DNA of 64,000 nucleotides from Akebia trifoliata (Eukaryota > Streptophyta > Magnoliopsida > Ranunculales > Lardizabalaceae). The position numbers and the translations under genes were made by a program. Positions 60,990-64,000 of this stretch are shown here, in pieces. Under the pieces are notes generated by a model, which was not told the origin of the DNA, did not search any database, and saw only the letters and a list, made by a program, of their open reading frames with translations. Each line of letters begins with the position of its first letter. The first letter of the stretch is position 1. The stretch lies in the NCBI GenBank assembly GCA_017979445.1, contig CM030717.1:17099288-17163287 (forward strand). The letters are read 5' to 3'.

Positions 60990-63900
60990 TGTAACACCCC
61001 AGATTTTCAACTCATATCTCGAGGAAAGTAAATGGTGAGATTTGGAGGGAATTATCGAATGAAAGACTTAGAGAAAAATATTCGAATATTGCTATGATTA
61101 ATTTTGAGGAAAATCGACTTCGCCATTAGATTCAAAAGGATCGAAATATATACATTAGCCTGTAAGCAAGTTTGAATTCGAGTTCGGAGGAAAAAGTTAT
61201 AAAATCCTCGAATTTCGCATTAAGTGGGACCCAAAACAGTGGAATTTTTTTAGAGCGAGAATCAAAAAGATTTGATGACACCATTAGATCCGTAGCGAAA
61301 AATTATTCGAAATGGTATATTCGTTTGTCGTTTTCCGAGTCCGAATAGTTAAGTTACGATCGAAACTAGAAATGATGGGGAAATTACAAGTATACCCTCA
61401 GCTTTATTATAAAAGAAATCTTATTTCTTTTATTTCATTTCATTTCATTTCTTTTCCAAGGAAACCAAACGGTAGCCACTTCTCAACCCAAGGGTTTCAA
61501 CCCATTCCCATCAAGTTCTAGCCCGAACGAAGCCGAGTTGAACCTCGACGAAGAAGACAAAGTTGTCGGCCACGTCGAGAGCTACAACTTCACCATCTTT
61601 ACTTACCCATTCTTGTTCGTTTTCCCCATCCTCCATCAAAAACCAGTCGGGTAGCTCGAGTAAACCTCCACATCTTCCGTCCGAGGGCTTCATCGAGTTA
61701 GGAGCTAGGTCTATACTTCATTGTAGAAGCGAAGGAGAACGTCATTGTCGGATAGCTTGCAAACCCTCGCTCGTTTCGCATCCAAGTCAGCCCAACCTCG
61801 ACTCTTGAGCCATCCAACCTTGAGTTGTAGTGCTAGCTTGTACCCGTGGCGTTCACAAACAAGTAAGGGACTTCCAATTCTTATTGGTAGCTTTAGATTT
61901 CTCAATGTGCATTTAGGGTTTTGAAACAAAACTTATTGTTTGCATTTAAATCGTAGAAATTGGTGTTTGATTTTAAATTCATGGTAGAAGTAGGTGTTTT
62001 GTTTATGTTTTATCGAATTTTGATAACAAAATCGTGGGTGGGTCGAATGGTTCGAAGAATGGAAGAAGAAATCGAAAAAGGGATTGAAAAACCCAAAAAT
62101 CGCGAGTGAGTTTCAGGCTGTAGGTGGGAAGGGTCGGTGCCACCGGCACCTACCGAAGGCATTCTGTCGGTCCCACCGACAGAATGAGGTTTCTGCCACC
62201 GACGAAACCAAATAACGCGAGAAAATTTTACACTGTCGGCAGGACCGTCGGTCCCACCGACACCTGCCGATGTGTATTATGTCGGTTCCACCGATAGAAT
62301 TCTGGTTCTGCCACCGACAGACACAGTTTTGATCAGAACAGTGTTCTGACTCTTGGCTTGACCTCCTCACACCTTATACACTATTTCTCACCCTTTATTT
62401 CATTAAAAACATTTAAGTAAATACACTATTTACTTTCCATTTACTTTAAGTTCTTTAATGAAATTAAGGTTTTACCCCCCATTTCGGAATAATGGGAATG
62501 GTTTTAAGATCCAAATCTCAAAGGATCAAAATCCGAATTTTGGTTTCAAGAACAAAACGTAATTTTCGACGTTTTCGGCAAGTTTTCAAAATGAAATAAC
62601 TTTCGCGTTTCTTTGAATTAGATTACAAAAACTATATGGTGTCGAATCTCATGATCGAGACTTTCATTTCGAAAAACCCGTTTTCAATTTCGAAAACTTT
62701 GAAAAATTGAGTTTCCGACACTTAGTCAAATTTCACCAGCTTTCATGATTTTTAACAGCTTTTGCCCCGTGCATCATCGGGACCTTGTTTTTTTAATAAA
62801 CTTCGGTGGTTTTCAATGGAAAGACCAAAAGAATGACTTTGAAAGATTGAAAATGAATGGTTGATTTGAAATGATGAAAAATGAGAATATTGAGAGAATG
62901 GGAAAAGGGAAATGAACGGTAAAATGTCAGAATCACACCCAAGGGGTGATGTCTGCATTTTACATTGTATGTTGTGTGTAGGTTGGTGAAAGGATATCCA
63001 GGTTATTAATGAAAGGGTTGCAAGTTTATTTCCGATTATGTTAGCGCTTGCGCTGAGTACTGTTATTTATTTTAGGCCGATTAGCCACGGTTGCATGGTA
63101 GGAACTGGATATCTGTTCCCAACCCTGTTCTGTTAATTTCTCTTTTGTTTTAAATGAAAAATCATATATGTACGTAGCTATTTTGTGAGCTGTTAAAGGG
63201 TTTGTGAATGCCTGAAGGGATAGTGTGTCACATCATCCGGAGGGGTACACTATCCTGGGATGTACGGTAGGGACCACCAAACTCATACGTGGTATGGGAC
63301 GCGTATGAGAGTGGAGTCACAACTGGAATCCGGGTCCATTCTTTCTTATCTTTACCAGTGAACGTGTTTTGTAAAGGTGGTCGTATACGAGTGGAGTGTC
63401 TTTTGGGAATCACATGCACGCCTGATAGGCATAGACGAAGATGATTAGTCAGTGATCACTAACAATCTAGTAGTAGTCGAACGTTCTGACACATCGAAAA
63501 GAGACCCATTGCTTACGGTCACGTCAAACGGCCAGCCTGAGCCGGATAAATGGTCACCAGTGTGGTAAGCGCAGCGACCGGCCACAAAATCAGGAACTAA
63601 AAGCCAGATTTATGTTGTAACATCATGTCCTGACTGGGAGCGATCTAGTCGTGAATCCCAACTCTTTAATTCCAATACTCCACCATTTGTATTATGTATC
63701 TGTTGTTATATTTCGAATTACAAACTGAGAAGCATGTCTATTATTTTAATGTTGTCAACATTATTTGCATAAAATGGAAAATGTATAATGAGTATGGATA
63801 ATTGATGTTATGTGTAATTTTTAAATTGTTTAGTTGCACATCCCTGGCTATATGTATCAGTTGATCGTATTTTATCTTGTAAAACCTTGCATGTATTAAA

Positions 63901-64000
63901 ATGTTCAGTATGCTTTATTCGATCATGCTTAGAAAGGGTTATTAGTAGGAATTGGCTGTGGACTTACTGGGTAACCATTGTTACTCACCCTTTCCTTCCT
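60990..64000 (+). mobile_element. LTR H, type 1, runs off the window
   Basis: Starts TGTAACACCCCAGATTTTCA and continues through all blocks known from B and C (GTCGGT cluster at 62130-62330, the TATATGTACGTAGC site near 63170, CCTGAAGGGATAGTG) to the window end, which lies roughly 300-400 bp short of the expected LTR end. Whether it is a solo LTR or the 5' LTR of an element cannot be seen. The upstream flank is AACAG. Confidence 0.9.

Overview
The window is AT-rich plant nuclear DNA. Evidence: a spliced six-exon gene with GT-AG introns up to 3.9 kb, Ty3/Gypsy-type LTR retrotransposons with 5-bp target-site duplications (TSDs), MITEs, a LINE tail and many (TA)n/(CA)n tracts. It looks like a eudicot and the repeats remind me of cucurbits, but nothing seen here proves the family. 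Only one host gene is convincing; most ORFs longer than 60 codons are chance or transposon sequence.

Layout. 1-10.1 kb: a RAB21-like small GTPase on the minus strand (767-9962, exon structure resolved base by base, 206 residues, intact). Its introns hold a LINE tail, a foldback MITE beside an acceptor and a Mutator-like MITE. 10.3-14.4 kb: two palindromic MITEs; the second is split by a 3.16-kb solo LTR (copy E, TSD ATATT). 14.4-27.5 kb: gene-poor AT-rich DNA with a small CACTA-like element, an 18-bp-arm palindrome, tandem and dispersed repeats, an inverted solo Tat-type LTR (20156-21840) and scattered exon-like ORF relics.

27.57-60.49 kb is one nested retrotransposon cluster bounded by the same TSD (TAATG at 27563-27567 and 60493-60497). 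The outer shell is a minus-strand solo LTR, D. Two elements of the same long-LTR family sit in it: A (minus, 27765-45003) and B (plus, 45004-58715). They are fused at 45003/45004 by a deletion that removed part of A, part of B and about 1 kb of D. Later insertions are a complete 11.56-kb Tat-like element F in the 3' LTR of A (29174-40737, TSD CCACC), a solo Tat LTR J in the gag of B (48290-49872, TSD CTACC/CCACC) and a solo LTR C in the 3' LTR of B (54427-57814, TSD TAAAT). 60.5-64 kb: a Mutator transposase relic cut by another LTR (H) that runs off the window.

The most interesting object is F. Its two LTRs differ only by four one-base homopolymer indels, so it inserted very recently, yet it carries only a broken integrase and must have moved in trans. 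Its LTR promoter has ten telo-boxes (AAACCCTAA) just upstream of a TATA box, absent from the two diverged solo LTRs of the family. Its 3' untranslated part carries two tandem arrays whose units are hairpins with compensatory base changes. The long-LTR family (A-E, H) has LTRs of about 3.2-3.45 kb, longer than its gag-only interiors, and its type-1 members carry clusters of GTCGGT/ACCGAC inverted repeats.
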